Shown here piece after piece: positions 16,164 through 24,125 of a DNA stretch of 64,000 nucleotides. Numbering within the stretch: the first letter of the stretch is position 1; each line of letters starts with the position of its first letter. The stretch is from an uncultured Prevotella sp. (GTDB lineage Bacteria > Bacteroidota > Bacteroidia > Bacteroidales > Bacteroidaceae), in assembly GCA_934256705.1 (NCBI GenBank), contig CAKQPF010000001.1, positions 62,001-126,000 on the forward strand, written 5' to 3'. The notes under the pieces are model-generated. The model searched no databases. It saw only the letters and a list, made by a program, of their open reading frames with translations, and was not told the origin of the DNA. Position numbers and translations under genes: made by a program.

Positions 16164-16967
16164 ATGAAACGTTACAATACCGTGCTGACCATAGCCGGAA
16201 GCGACTGCTCCGGCGGAGCGGGAATACAGGCTGACATCAAGTCCATCTCCGCCCTCGGAGGCTACGCCGCAAGTGCCATCACGGCAGTTACGGTGCAGAA
16301 TACCGTCGGTGTCACAGCCGTTCATCCCGTCCCTGCCGACATAGTGGAAGGTCAGATAAGGGCTGTCCTCGACGACATCGGAGCGAAAGCCATCAAGATC
16401 GGAATGCTGCAGTCAGCAGAAATAGTCCTTCTCATAGCCCGCCTCATCAGGGAATACGGCATCAGGAATGTAGTCCTCGACCCGGTCATGGTCTCCACAA
16501 GCGGACACCGCCTCATTGAGGAAAGCGCCATCTCCGCCCTCCAGACCGAACTCATACCCCTGACCCGAGTCATCACCCCGAACATTCCCGAAGCCGAAAT
16601 ACTCCTCGACGGCAACGCCATCACCCTCCAGAAGGATATGCCACAAGCTGTCAAAGCATTGTCACAACGCTATCACACCTCAGTCCTCCTCAAGGCAGGA
16701 CACCTCACCGAGGATAACCTCGTCGATTATTTCTACGATGCCGAGCAGGACGAACTCACCCTTCTCCCTTCCGTCCGTGTTCACACCCGCAACACCCACG
16801 GCACCGGCTGCACCATGTCCTCCGCCTTCGCCACCCTATTGGCTAAAGGCGACACACTCCAGCAAGCCGCAAAGGGAGCAAAGGACTACATTTCCCGAGC
16901 CATCATCGCCGGCGCAGATTACGACATAGGCAAAGGCCACGGCCCCGTCAACCACTTCTTCCAGTAG
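16164..16967 (+). CDS. thiD: hydroxymethylpyrimidine/phosphomethylpyrimidine kinase
   Basis: A 267-residue ribokinase-fold enzyme of full length, phosphorylating HMP and HMP-P to HMP-PP for thiamine synthesis. The N-terminal TIAGSDCSGGAGIQADIK is the substrate-binding signature. VLDPVMVSTSGHRLI and the C-terminal NTHGTGCTMSSA (anion hole and catalytic aspartate region) are conserved. First gene of the riboswitch-controlled operon. An AGCATAG palindrome cluster follows it. Confidence 0.96.
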   Translation: MKRYNTVLTIAGSDCSGGAGIQADIKSISALGGYAASAITAVTVQNTVGVTAVHPVPADIVEGQIRAVLDDIGAKAIKIGMLQSAEIVLLIARLIREYGIRNVVLDPVMVSTSGHRLIEESAISALQTELIPLTRVITPNIPEAEILLDGNAITLQKDMPQAVKALSQRYHTSVLLKAGHLTEDNLVDYFYDAEQDELTLLPSVRVHTRNTHGTGCTMSSAFATLLAKGDTLQQAAKGAKDYISRAIIAGADYDIGKGHGPVNHFFQ

Positions 16968-16986
16968 CCCCATTTTTCCGCCCCGG

Positions 16987-17071
16987 GCAATAGCATAGAT
17001 ATTGCATTGCAAAAGCATAGATATTACCACACAATAGCATAGCTTTTACCCCGCAATATCTATGCTATTAC
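16987..17071. repeat. AGCATAGATATTGC palindrome cluster
   Basis: CAATAGCATAGATATTGC at the left is matched by GCAATATCTATGCTATT at the right, giving a long perfect stem around two more AGCATAG units. It lies in the thiD-thiS gap. Confidence 0.85.
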
Positions 17072-17084
17072 AGCCCACACCGCG

Positions 17085-17104
17085 TCAGCCGCGTTACCGC
17101 CCGA
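17085..17104 (+). repeat. degenerate copy of the covarying hairpin
   Basis: TCAGCC, GCGTTACC, GCCCGA: the left arm belongs to one stem class and the right arm to another, so pairing is broken. Confidence 0.6.
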
Positions 17105-17108
17105 TTAT

Positions 17109-17175
17109 CGCAAGAAGCCACCACCGCGTCAGCGCGATTTTTCACTCTTCACTCTTCACTTTTCACTTTTCACTA
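17109..17175. repeat. CGCGTCAGCGCGATTTTTCAC repeat, single arm
   Basis: GCCACCACCGCGTCAGCGCGA followed by TTTTTCAC and several CTTCACTTTTCAC units. Only the right half of the inverted repeat is present. Confidence 0.75.
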
Positions 17176-17192
17176 AAGAAACAGCCACCGTG

Positions 17193-17212
17193 TCCGCCGC
17201 GTTACCGGCGGA
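17193..17212 (+). repeat. covarying hairpin, copy 3 (CCGCC stem), before thiS
   Basis: A perfect TCCGCC/GGCGGA stem with loop GCGTTACC, followed by ATATAAAAAAA and the thiS ATG 19 bases on. Confidence 0.88.
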
Positions 17213-17231
17213 TATAAAAAAATCCCCAAAT

Positions 17232-17429
17232 ATGAAAATCCAAATCAACAACACCCCCCAAGAGACCCAATCCACCACCCTCTCTGCCCTCATCTCCGAA
17301 GCAGGCCTTCCAGAGAAAGGCATAGCGGCAGCCATCGACAACAAGATGATTCCACGCACTGAATGGGCCTCTACCCCACTCCACGAAGGAGCCAACATAG
17401 TAATCATCAAAGCCGCCTGCGGCGGATAA
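17232..17429 (+). CDS. thiS: sulfur carrier protein ThiS
   Basis: A 65-residue ubiquitin-like protein beginning MKIQINNTPQET and ending in the diagnostic Gly-Gly (KAACGG). The C-terminal glycine is adenylated and then thiocarboxylated to give the sulfur of the thiazole ring. The ATG at 17232 is chosen; an upstream GTG would put the intercistronic hairpin into the coding sequence. It lies 22 bases before thiE, with ThiF (activator) and ThiG (acceptor) in the same operon. Confidence 0.93.
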   Translation: MKIQINNTPQETQSTTLSALISEAGLPEKGIAAAIDNKMIPRTEWASTPLHEGANIVIIKAACGG

Positions 17430-17451
17430 AGCATCCCGACGACAACGCAAG

Positions 17452-18069
17452 ATGATACAGTTCATTTCTCATTTCAATGATAAGTACTCTTATCTCGACA
17501 GCATCAGAATAGCTCTCGAAGGCGGTTGCAAGTGGGTGCAACTGAGGATGAAGGATGCCTCCGAAGAGGAATTTCTCTGCAATGCCCACGAAGCCAGGAG
17601 GCTGTGCGACCGATACCAAGCCACGTTCATCATCGACGACCATGTCGAACTCGTCCGTGAGTGTGGCGCCGATGGTGTTCATCTCGGTAAGAACGATATG
17701 CCAATAGCCGAAGCCAGACGCCTTCTCGGCAATGACTTCATCATCGGTGGCACGGCAAACACGTTCGAAGATGTCCTCCATCACTATCATTCCTCAGCCA
17801 ATTACATCGGTTGCGGTCCGTTCCGTTTCACCACCACGAAGAAGGGACTCTCCCCTATCCTCGGGCTTGAAGGCTACCGCGACATCGTCACCAGAATGAA
17901 GGCTGAGGACATCGACATCCCCGTCGTAGCCATAGGAGGCATCACCGCCGCCGACATCCCCTCCATCATCGCGACCGGCATCAACGGCATAGCCCTCTCC
18001 GGTACCGTCCTCAACGCCCCCGACCCCGTCCAGGAGATGAAAAGAATAATAATAATTCATAATGCATAA
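17452..18069 (+). CDS. thiE: thiamine phosphate synthase
   Basis: A 205-residue TIM-barrel enzyme that couples HMP-PP to thiazole phosphate. Typical motifs are KWVQLRMKD (substrate arginine and lysine), FIIDDHVELV, ADGVHLGKNDMP, YIGCGPFRFTTTKKG and VVAIGGI. These make it the better candidate for true TMP synthase of the two ThiE-family proteins in the operon. The last residues (IIIIHNA) and the stop codon are encoded by the ATTCATAATGCATAA repeat, so the repeat has replaced the original 3' end. Confidence 0.93.
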   Translation: MIQFISHFNDKYSYLDSIRIALEGGCKWVQLRMKDASEEEFLCNAHEARRLCDRYQATFIIDDHVELVRECGADGVHLGKNDMPIAEARRLLGNDFIIGGTANTFEDVLHHYHSSANYIGCGPFRFTTTKKGLSPILGLEGYRDIVTRMKAEDIDIPVVAIGGITAADIPSIIATGINGIALSGTVLNAPDPVQEMKRIIIIHNA

Positions 18070-18153
18070 TTCATAATGCATAATTCATAATGCATAATTC
18101 ATAATGCATAATGCATAATTCATAATTCATAATGCATAATGCATAATGCATAA
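18047..18153. repeat. ATTCATAATGCATA repeat array
   Basis: About seven imperfect tandem units. The first supplies the last codons and stop of thiE. Confidence 0.85.
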
Positions 18154-18156
18154 TTG

Positions 18157-18221
18157 CCCCGCCGCGTCAGCGCGATTTTTCACTTTTCACTTTTCACTCT
18201 TCACTTTTCACTTTTCACTAA
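18157..18221. repeat. CGCGTCAGCGCGATTTTTCAC repeat, single arm
   Basis: CCGCGTCAGCGCGATTTTTC then five CACTTTTCACT-like units ending in CACTAAAGCAAAGAAGAGCC, which leads directly into a covarying hairpin. Confidence 0.75.
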
Positions 18222-18241
18222 AGCAAAGAAGAGCCACCGTG

Positions 18242-18261
18242 TCCGCCGCGTCACCGGCGGA
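18242..18261 (+). repeat. covarying hairpin, copy 4 (CCGCC stem), before thiG
   Basis: TCCGCC, loop GCGTCACC, GGCGGA. The thiG start follows after 44 bases of A-rich leader. Confidence 0.88.
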
Positions 18262-18305
18262 TATAACCAAGAAACAACAATAACAAAAATAAATAAACAA
18301 AAGCA

Positions 18306-19076
18306 ATGAAAAAACTAACAATCGCAGGAAGAGAGTTCAATTCCCGTCTCTTCTTAGGCACAGGTAAGTTCAACAACAACGCCCTCATGGCTGAAGCTAT
18401 CAAGGCTTCACAGACCGAGATGGTCACAGTAGCAATGAAGCGCATCGAGCTCAACGACGCCCACGACGACCTCCTCACCCACATCACGCAGAACCCTGAC
18501 ATCCAGCTTCTCCCTAACACCAGCGGTGTGCGCAACGCCGAGGAAGCCGTCTTCGCCGCTCAGATGGCACGTGAGGCTTTCGGCACCAACTGGCTCAAGC
18601 TCGAGATTCATCCTGACCCACGCTATCTCCTCCCTGACTCCATCGAGACACTGAAGGCTACAGAGGAGCTCGTAAAGCTCGGTTTCGTGGTTCTCCCTTA
18701 CTGCCAGGCTGACCCTACCCTCTGCAAGCACCTCGAAGAAGCTGGCGCTGCCACAGTCATGCCGCTTGCCGCTCCTATAGGCACCAACAAGGGACTCCGC
18801 ATGAAGGACTTCCTCCAGATCATCATCGAGCAAGCCACAGTCCCTGTAGTCGTTGACGCTGGTATCGGTGCGCCAAGCCACGCTGCCGAAGCAATGGAGA
18901 TGGGTGCCGACTGCTGCCTTGTCAACACTGCCATTGCCGTAGCCGGCGACCCTGTCCAGATGGCGGATGCCTTCCGTCAGGCTGTCATCGCCGGTCGTCA
19001 GGCATACGAAGCTGGTCTCGGTGCCGTAGCCGACTGCGCTGAAGCAAGCAGCCCTCTCACCGCTTTCCTCAACTAA
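18306..19076 (+). CDS. thiG: thiazole synthase ThiG
   Basis: A 256-residue TIM barrel of usual length. It condenses 1-deoxy-D-xylulose-5-phosphate, dehydroglycine (made by ThiH) and ThiS-thiocarboxylate into the thiazole. Landmarks are the N-terminal FNSRLFLGTGKF, NWLKLEIHPDPRYLLPD containing the Schiff-base lysine, and VVVDAGIGAPSHAAEAMEMG with CCLVNTAIA. It forms a complex with ThiH, encoded downstream in the same operon. Confidence 0.97.
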   Translation: MKKLTIAGREFNSRLFLGTGKFNNNALMAEAIKASQTEMVTVAMKRIELNDAHDDLLTHITQNPDIQLLPNTSGVRNAEEAVFAAQMAREAFGTNWLKLEIHPDPRYLLPDSIETLKATEELVKLGFVVLPYCQADPTLCKHLEEAGAATVMPLAAPIGTNKGLRMKDFLQIIIEQATVPVVVDAGIGAPSHAAEAMEMGADCCLVNTAIAVAGDPVQMADAFRQAVIAGRQAYEAGLGAVADCAEASSPLTAFLN

Positions 19077-19086
19077 AGCCCCTGTG

Positions 19087-19106
19087 TCCGCCGCATCACC
19101 GGCGGA
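19087..19106 (+). repeat. covarying hairpin, copy 5 (CCGCC stem), before thiC
   Basis: TCCGCC, loop GCATCACC, GGCGGA, immediately after the thiG stop. A second hairpin and thiC follow. Confidence 0.85.
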
Positions 19107-19141
19107 TAATAAGAATAATAATAATCATCCCATAATGACAC

Positions 19142-19161
19142 CCCAGCCCTCCTTGGCTGGG
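19142..19161 (+). other. second hairpin in the thiC leader
   Basis: CCCAGCC, loop CTCCTT, GGCTGGG: a perfect 7-bp stem ending 26 bases before the thiC start. There is no T run, so it is not an intrinsic terminator; it may tune thiC translation or protect the mRNA (inference). Confidence 0.6.
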
Positions 19162-19187
19162 TCTCACAAAAAGAACAAAAAGAAAAC

Positions 19188-20879
19188 ATGCCAAACGACA
19201 AAAAAGCATACGCAAAAAGAGAGAAAGCTTACATCCAAGGCTCCCTCTTCCCATTCATCAAGGTAGGAATGACAAAGGTTAACCTCACCCCTACCGTCAC
19301 CAGAGATGAAAAGGGCATTCCGCATACTGAGCCGAATGCGCCTGTTTATATCTACGACACCAGCGGTCCGTTCTCCGACCCTGACATCGAAATCGACCTC
19401 AAGAAAGGCTTACCAAGAATCCGACAGCAATGGATTATCGACCGTGAGGACACCGAGCAGCTCGCTGAAGTGACGAGCGAATACGGCAAGCAGCGCCTCG
19501 CCGACCATTCTCTCGACAGCCTCAGATTCGAGCATATTCAGCTTCCGCGACGTGCAAAGGCAGGCAAGGCCATCACACAGATGGCATACGCAAAGGCAGG
19601 CATCGTCACACCGGAGATGGAATATGTCGCTATCCGTGAGAACATGAACTGCGAAGAGCTCGGCATCAAGACCCATATCACGCCTGAATTCGTCAGAAGC
19701 GAGATAGCAAGCGGAAGAGCCGTGCTCCCTGCAAACATCAATCACCCGGAGAGCGAACCGATGATCATCGGCAGAAACTTCCTCGTCAAGATCAATACCA
19801 ACATCGGAAACTCCGCCACCACTTCAAGCATCGACGAAGAAGTGGACAAGGCCGTATGGAGCTGCAAATGGGGCGGAGACACGCTCATGGACCTCTCCAC
19901 TGGCGACAACATCCACGAGACACGCGAATGGATCGTGCGCAACTGCCCTGTCCCTGTAGGCACAGTGCCTATCTATCAGGCTCTGGAGAAGGTGAACGGC
20001 AAGGTGGAAGACCTCACATGGGAGGTATATAAGGACACACTCATCGAGCAATGCGAGCAGGGAGTGGATTACTTCACCATCCATGCAGGCATACGTCGCC
20101 ATAATGTCCACCTCGCTGACTCCCGCCTCTGCGGCATTGTAAGCCGTGGCGGAAGCATCATGTCAAAGTGGTGCCTCATCCACGACCGCGAATCATTCCT
20201 CTACGAGCACTTCGATGACATCTGCGACATCGTGGCACAGTATGACGTCGCCCTCTCCCTCGGCGACGGTCTCCGCCCTGGTTGCATCGCTGATGCCAAT
20301 GATGCCGCTCAGTTTGCCGAACTCGACACCATGGGCGAACTCGTCCTCCGTGCGTGGGACAAGAACGTACAGGCGTTCATCGAAGGTCCTGGTCACGTGC
20401 CGATGCACAAGATCCGCGAGAACATGGAGCGACAGATAGACCACTGCCACGAGGCTCCGTTCTACACCCTCGGACCTATCGTCACCGACATAGCCCCTGG
20501 CTACGACCATATCACATCTGCCATCGGCGGTGCGCAGATAGCATGGCTCGGCACAGCGATGCTCTGCTACGTCACTCCGAAGGAGCACCTCGCATTGCCT
20601 AACAGGGAGGATGTGCGCACAGGCGTGGTGACTTACAAGATTGCCGCCCACGCCGCCGACCTCGCCAAGGGACATCCTGGGGCACAGGTGCGTGACAATG
20701 CTCTCTCCAAGGCTCGATTCGAGTTCCGCTGGCGCGACCAGTTCCATCTCTCCCTCGACCCAGAACTCGCCCTCAAATACTTCGAAGAAGCTGGGCATAC
20801 CGACGGTGAATACTGCACCATGTGCGGTCCTAACTTCTGCGCCGCCAAACTGACACACGACCTTCGCAAACTTAAGTAA
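19188..20879 (+). CDS. thiC: phosphomethylpyrimidine synthase ThiC
   Basis: A 563-residue radical-SAM enzyme that rearranges aminoimidazole ribotide to HMP-phosphate. The C-terminal cluster motif CTMCGPNFC (Cys-x2-Cys-x4-Cys) binds the 4Fe-4S cluster. Upstream are the family stretches SEYGKQRLADHSLDS, GNSATTSSIDEEVDK, YFTIHAG and FIEGPGHVP. The stop codon overlaps the thiF start (TAATG), pointing to translational coupling. Confidence 0.98.
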   Translation: MPNDKKAYAKREKAYIQGSLFPFIKVGMTKVNLTPTVTRDEKGIPHTEPNAPVYIYDTSGPFSDPDIEIDLKKGLPRIRQQWIIDREDTEQLAEVTSEYGKQRLADHSLDSLRFEHIQLPRRAKAGKAITQMAYAKAGIVTPEMEYVAIRENMNCEELGIKTHITPEFVRSEIASGRAVLPANINHPESEPMIIGRNFLVKINTNIGNSATTSSIDEEVDKAVWSCKWGGDTLMDLSTGDNIHETREWIVRNCPVPVGTVPIYQALEKVNGKVEDLTWEVYKDTLIEQCEQGVDYFTIHAGIRRHNVHLADSRLCGIVSRGGSIMSKWCLIHDRESFLYEHFDDICDIVAQYDVALSLGDGLRPGCIADANDAAQFAELDTMGELVLRAWDKNVQAFIEGPGHVPMHKIRENMERQIDHCHEAPFYTLGPIVTDIAPGYDHITSAIGGAQIAWLGTAMLCYVTPKEHLALPNREDVRTGVVTYKIAAHAADLAKGHPGAQVRDNALSKARFEFRWRDQFHLSLDPELALKYFEEAGHTDGEYCTMCGPNFCAAKLTHDLRKLK

Positions 20880-21571
20880 TGGACAACAGATACGACAGGC
20901 AAATCCTTCTGCCTGAAATAGGTGCAGAAGGACAACGCAAACTGTCCCAAGCCAAAGTACTGATAGTGGGCGCGGGGGGATTAGGCTCTCCCATTGCCCT
21001 CTATCTGGCTGGCGCTGGAGTAGGCGTCATAGGACTCATGGATGATGACAAAGTCAGCGTAAGCAATCTCCATAGGCAGGTGCTCTACGATGAAACGCAA
21101 GTCGATATGCCTAAAGCCGAATGCGCTAAGCAAAGACTCAATGCGCTCAATTCCGACATCATCATCAATGCCTACCCTCATCGCCTGACCAAGGACAACG
21201 CAAGCACGATAATATCACAATATGACATCGTAGTGGATGCCACCGACAATTTCGCCACTCGCTTCATTATCAGCGACGTATGCCAAGCCCTCGGTAAGCC
21301 ATACGTCTATGGAGCTATATGTGGACTCGACGGTCAGGTAGCCGTTTTGTGCAAAGGAAAAGCCACTTACCGCACGCTCTTCCCTGACGAGCAGGAGACC
21401 ATCTCCATGCCTCATCCTGGCAAGCAAGTGACGGGAGTGACACCAGGCATTGTGGGCACAGTCGAAGCACTGCAAGTCCTACAGCTCATCTGCGGTTTCG
21501 GCACGCCCCTCATCGACCGCCTTTGGACTATAGACCTCAGCACCCTACAGACCTTCACAGTGGAAATATAG
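20879..21571 (+). CDS. thiF: ThiF/MoeB-family adenylyltransferase
   Basis: A 230-residue E1-like enzyme expected to adenylate the ThiS C-terminus. It has the ATP-binding VGAGGLGSP (near residues 31-39), the NLHRQVLYD arginine segment and VDATDNFATRF. The zinc-binding CxxC pairs and the reactive cysteine of E. coli ThiF are missing: after YRTLFPDEQET the sequence runs SMPHPGKQVTGVTPGIVG. Sulfur transfer must therefore differ from E. coli, or this may simply be the Bacteroidetes variant. It overlaps thiC by one base. Confidence 0.9.
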   Translation: MDNRYDRQILLPEIGAEGQRKLSQAKVLIVGAGGLGSPIALYLAGAGVGVIGLMDDDKVSVSNLHRQVLYDETQVDMPKAECAKQRLNALNSDIIINAYPHRLTKDNASTIISQYDIVVDATDNFATRFIISDVCQALGKPYVYGAICGLDGQVAVLCKGKATYRTLFPDEQETISMPHPGKQVTGVTPGIVGTVEALQVLQLICGFGTPLIDRLWTIDLSTLQTFTVEI

Positions 21572-21593
21572 TGAGAAAAGAAGAGCCACTGTG

Positions 21594-21613
21594 TCAGCCA
21601 CGTTACCGGCTGA
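21594..21613 (+). repeat. covarying hairpin, copy 6 (CAGCC stem), before thiH
   Basis: TCAGCC, loop ACGTTACC, GGCTGA, then ATATAAAA. The thiH ATG is 33 bases on. Confidence 0.88.
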
Positions 21614-21646
21614 TATAAAAAAACAAAAAAAATAACCACAACAAAT

Positions 21647-22777
21647 ATGTTTTCAGAAGAATTAAAGAAAATCAGTTGGGAAGAGACCACAGAGCGAATA
21701 GCCCACATGACCGACAACGACGTGCGACGTGCCTTGGCAAAGGACCACTGCGACGTCAATGACTTCATGGCACTCCTCTCACCTGCTGCCGAGCCATACC
21801 TCGAACAGATGGCACGCCTCTCACGCAAATACACAGAAGAGAGATTCGGAAAGACCATGTCTATGTTCATTCCGCTCTATATCACAAACGCATGCAGCAA
21901 CTCATGCGTCTATTGCGGCTTCCACCGCGAAAACCCGATGGCACGCACCATCCTCACGCCTGAGCAGATAGAGAATGAATACAAAGCCATCAAAGAGCTC
22001 GCACCATTCGAGAATATCCTCCTCGTGACAGGTGAGAATCCTGCCAAAGCTGGTGTCCCATATCTCGCTAAAGCTATCGACATAGCAAAGAAATACTTCT
22101 CTAACATCAAGATTGAGGTGATGCCTCTCGCAACTGAAGAATACGCCGAACTCACACACCACGGACTCAACGGAGTAATATGCTTCCAAGAGACTTACCA
22201 CCGCGAAAACTACAAGCTCTATCACCCACGCGGCATGAAGAGCAAGTTTGAATGGCGTTGCGACGGCTTCGACCGCATGGGACAAGCCGGCGTCCACTCC
22301 ATCGGAATGGGAGTACTCATAGGTCTCGAAAAAGACTGGCGCACCGACGTCACCATGATGGCATACCATCTGCGCTATCTCCAGAAGCACTACTGGCGCA
22401 CAAAGTACAGCATCAACTTCCCACGTATGCGCCCGGCGCAGAATGAAGGCTTCCAGCCAAACTGCTACATGACCGACCGCCAGCTTGCGCAAGCCACCTT
22501 CGCGATGCGCATCTTCGATCACGACGTGGACATCTCATACTCCACACGTGAGCCAGCCTTCATCCGCGACAATATGTGTACCCTCGGTGTCACAACAATG
22601 TCAGCAGAGTCAAAGGTAAACCCTGGCGGTTACCACACATATCCACAAGCCCTCGAACAGTTCACCGTCTCCGACGAGCGCACAGCAAAGGAAATCAACC
22701 AGCGACTCAAAGACCTCGGTCGTGAGCCGGTATGGAAAGACTGGGATGCCTCCTTCGACCTCTTCAAAGTGGTATAA
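21647..22777 (+). CDS. thiH: 2-iminoacetate synthase (tyrosine lyase) ThiH
   Basis: A 376-residue radical-SAM enzyme that splits tyrosine into dehydroglycine and p-cresol for thiazole synthesis. The cluster-binding motif is NACSNSCVYCGF (Cys-x3-Cys-x2-Cys) at about residues 83-94. GENPAKAG and SINFPRMRPA are typical ThiH stretches. It works with ThiG, encoded upstream. Use of ThiH rather than glycine oxidase suits an anaerobe. Confidence 0.97.
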   Translation: MFSEELKKISWEETTERIAHMTDNDVRRALAKDHCDVNDFMALLSPAAEPYLEQMARLSRKYTEERFGKTMSMFIPLYITNACSNSCVYCGFHRENPMARTILTPEQIENEYKAIKELAPFENILLVTGENPAKAGVPYLAKAIDIAKKYFSNIKIEVMPLATEEYAELTHHGLNGVICFQETYHRENYKLYHPRGMKSKFEWRCDGFDRMGQAGVHSIGMGVLIGLEKDWRTDVTMMAYHLRYLQKHYWRTKYSINFPRMRPAQNEGFQPNCYMTDRQLAQATFAMRIFDHDVDISYSTREPAFIRDNMCTLGVTTMSAESKVNPGGYHTYPQALEQFTVSDERTAKEINQRLKDLGREPVWKDWDASFDLFKVV

Positions 22778-22798
22778 GCCCAAATATCCCATAGCATT

Positions 22799-22833
22799 GG
22801 TTGCCAGTTGAATAACAAAAACAACTGGCAACC
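22799..22833 (+). terminator. 12-bp perfect hairpin after thiH
   Basis: GGTTGCCAGTTG, 11-base loop, CAACTGGCAACC, then ATTCTTCATTT. The stem is strong but the T run is weak. It could be a partial terminator lowering tenI expression, or an mRNA-stabilising hairpin. Confidence 0.6.
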
Positions 22834-22861
22834 ATTCTTCATTTAACAAGCAGCCACTGTG

Positions 22862-22881
22862 TCAGCCACGTTACCGGCTGA
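22862..22881 (+). repeat. covarying hairpin, copy 7 (CAGCC stem), before the tenI-like gene
   Basis: TCAGCC, loop ACGTTACC, GGCTGA; the start codon follows after 20 bases. Confidence 0.88.
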
Positions 22882-22901
22882 TATCTACATCATCCCGCAC
22901 A

Positions 22902-23507
22902 ATGAAAATAATAATAATAACCACCCCCGAAATCCGCCAAGGCGAGACCGCCATCATCAACGCCCTATTCCAGGAAGGCCTCCAGCGCCTCCATCTCCGC
23001 AAGCCCTCAGCCACAGCCTCACAGATGGAAGAATACATCAACCAGATAGCCCCTGCCTACCGCAGCCGAATAGTGCTCCATGACCACCACGACCTCGTCC
23101 GCAAGATGCACCTCGGAGGCGTGCACCTCAACTCCCGCAACCCTCTTCCCCCCACATGGCTGGCAGAAGCCACCCACCCCATCACCATCTCCCGCTCCTG
23201 CCACTCCATAGCAGAAGCCCGCGAGCAACTCCCCCACTCCGACTACATCTTCCTGAGCCCCATCTTCGACAGCATCTCAAAGCAGGGCTACCACTCCGCC
23301 TACACCGAAGCCGAGCTCCGTCAAGCCGCCGAAGAAGGCATCCTCACCGCAAAGACCTACGCATTGGGAGGCATCTCCCTCACCAATCTCCCCATTCTCC
23401 ACCGCCTCGGATTCCAAGGTGCCGCCATCCTCGGCGACCTCTGGTCCCGTCCCATCCCCGCCATCCTCCCCCATTTCCGCGCCTATCTCTCCGCTATCAA
23501 GGGATAG
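22902..23507 (+). CDS. ThiE/TenI-family protein, probable thiazole tautomerase
   Basis: A 201-residue TIM-barrel paralogue of ThiE at the end of the operon. It keeps LHLRKP, RIVLHDHHDLV, LGGVHLNSRNP, FLSPIFDSISKQGY and ALGGIS. It lacks the HLGxxD and GPxFxTxTK forms seen in the upstream ThiE, and the SPIFDSISKxGY stretch resembles TenI-type proteins. TenI isomerises the thiazole tautomer made by ThiG. A second TMP synthase cannot be excluded. Confidence 0.8.
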   Translation: MKIIIITTPEIRQGETAIINALFQEGLQRLHLRKPSATASQMEEYINQIAPAYRSRIVLHDHHDLVRKMHLGGVHLNSRNPLPPTWLAEATHPITISRSCHSIAEAREQLPHSDYIFLSPIFDSISKQGYHSAYTEAELRQAAEEGILTAKTYALGGISLTNLPILHRLGFQGAAILGDLWSRPIPAILPHFRAYLSAIKG

Positions 23508-23553
23508 CCACACACAGCGTCAGCCTTTCTTCATTTGACAACCCGCCACTGTG

Positions 23554-23573
23554 TCGGGCGCATTACCGCCCGA
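23554..23573 (+). repeat. covarying hairpin, copy 8 (CGGGC stem)
   Basis: TCGGGC, loop GCATTACC, GCCCGA. The stem class differs from neighbouring copies yet pairs perfectly. The next start codon is about 258 bases away. Confidence 0.85.
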
Positions 23574-23654
23574 TATAATCAAGAAAATACCACAGCACAA
23601 ATAGCACAAACACACAAAATGCAAGGAAAAAGAAACATTTTCTGACAATTTATG

Positions 23655-23684
23655 TTGTAATTTCAAAAATTATGCTTAATTTTG
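23655..23684 (+). promoter_or_regulatory. probable promoter of the GTPase/tubulin-like cluster
   Basis: TTG at 23655-23657, 19 bases, then TAATTTTG at 23677-23684. It is the only good promoter found ahead of the gene array that runs to 40833. Confidence 0.6.
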
Positions 23685-23830
23685 GAGCGTCATATTATTT
23701 AGCAACTGATTTCCACGCCCTGTGCACCGCCACAACCTGCGGTCAGCAGGACATCTGAATAGATGCTGGAAAAATGGGAATCAGGAAGAAACATCACATT
23801 AACCTATAACAATCCACAAACAAGAAGACT

Positions 23831-24013
23831 ATGACTGGAGCAATAATAATACTTATAATAGGAATACTCGTAATGGCAGTCCTGCCAAACTTCCTTTCCG
23901 GCTCCAAGCGGAGCAAAGCCAAGAGGCAGAAAGTGCTTATCTGCAAGATTATCGGCTGGCTACTGATATTCCTGGGAATATATGATGCGCTCAGCGTGCT
24001 GCTCGGCGCATAG
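23831..24013 (+). CDS. small two-helix membrane protein
   Basis: A 60-residue protein with two hydrophobic segments (about residues 3-19 and 37-57) joined by a strongly basic loop (SGSKRSKAKRQK). It follows the cluster's promoter and precedes the lipoprotein gene by 112 bases. No family is recognised. It may belong to the system downstream or be an independent small membrane protein. The hydrophobic periodicity and codon usage support a real gene. Confidence 0.65.
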   Translation: MTGAIIILIIGILVMAVLPNFLSGSKRSKAKRQKVLICKIIGWLLIFLGIYDALSVLLGA

Positions 24014-24125
24014 GCAGCAGATGCTGTCCCCTCTTCTTCTGCAGCTAACCACACAGCAGCAGTAACTCCATTCAGAAAAACCATCCCACAGAAAGAAAAC
24101 AACAATCAAATAAACATTACGCACT

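Larger units (their letters stand above)
23508..23830. other. intergenic region before the GTPase/tubulin-like cluster
   Basis: It contains a covarying hairpin (23554-23573), AT-rich DNA with a promoter (23655-23684), then about 145 bases of leader. Within the leader, ACCGC and GCGGT around 23727-23742 and flanking CCTG/CAGG can pair to an irregular hairpin. No gene was seen. Confidence 0.6.

Noticed and set aside
17190..17231. GTG-started reading frames through the hairpin (V-S-A-A-L-P-A-D-I type) before thiS, thiH, metF, ychF, yitT and others, as leader peptides or longer N-termini
   Set aside because: Peptide identity changes between stem classes (SAALPAD, SATLPAD, SGALPPD, LPALPGN) while base pairing is kept, so the RNA/DNA structure is conserved and not a peptide. 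Family N-termini begin at the later ATGs.
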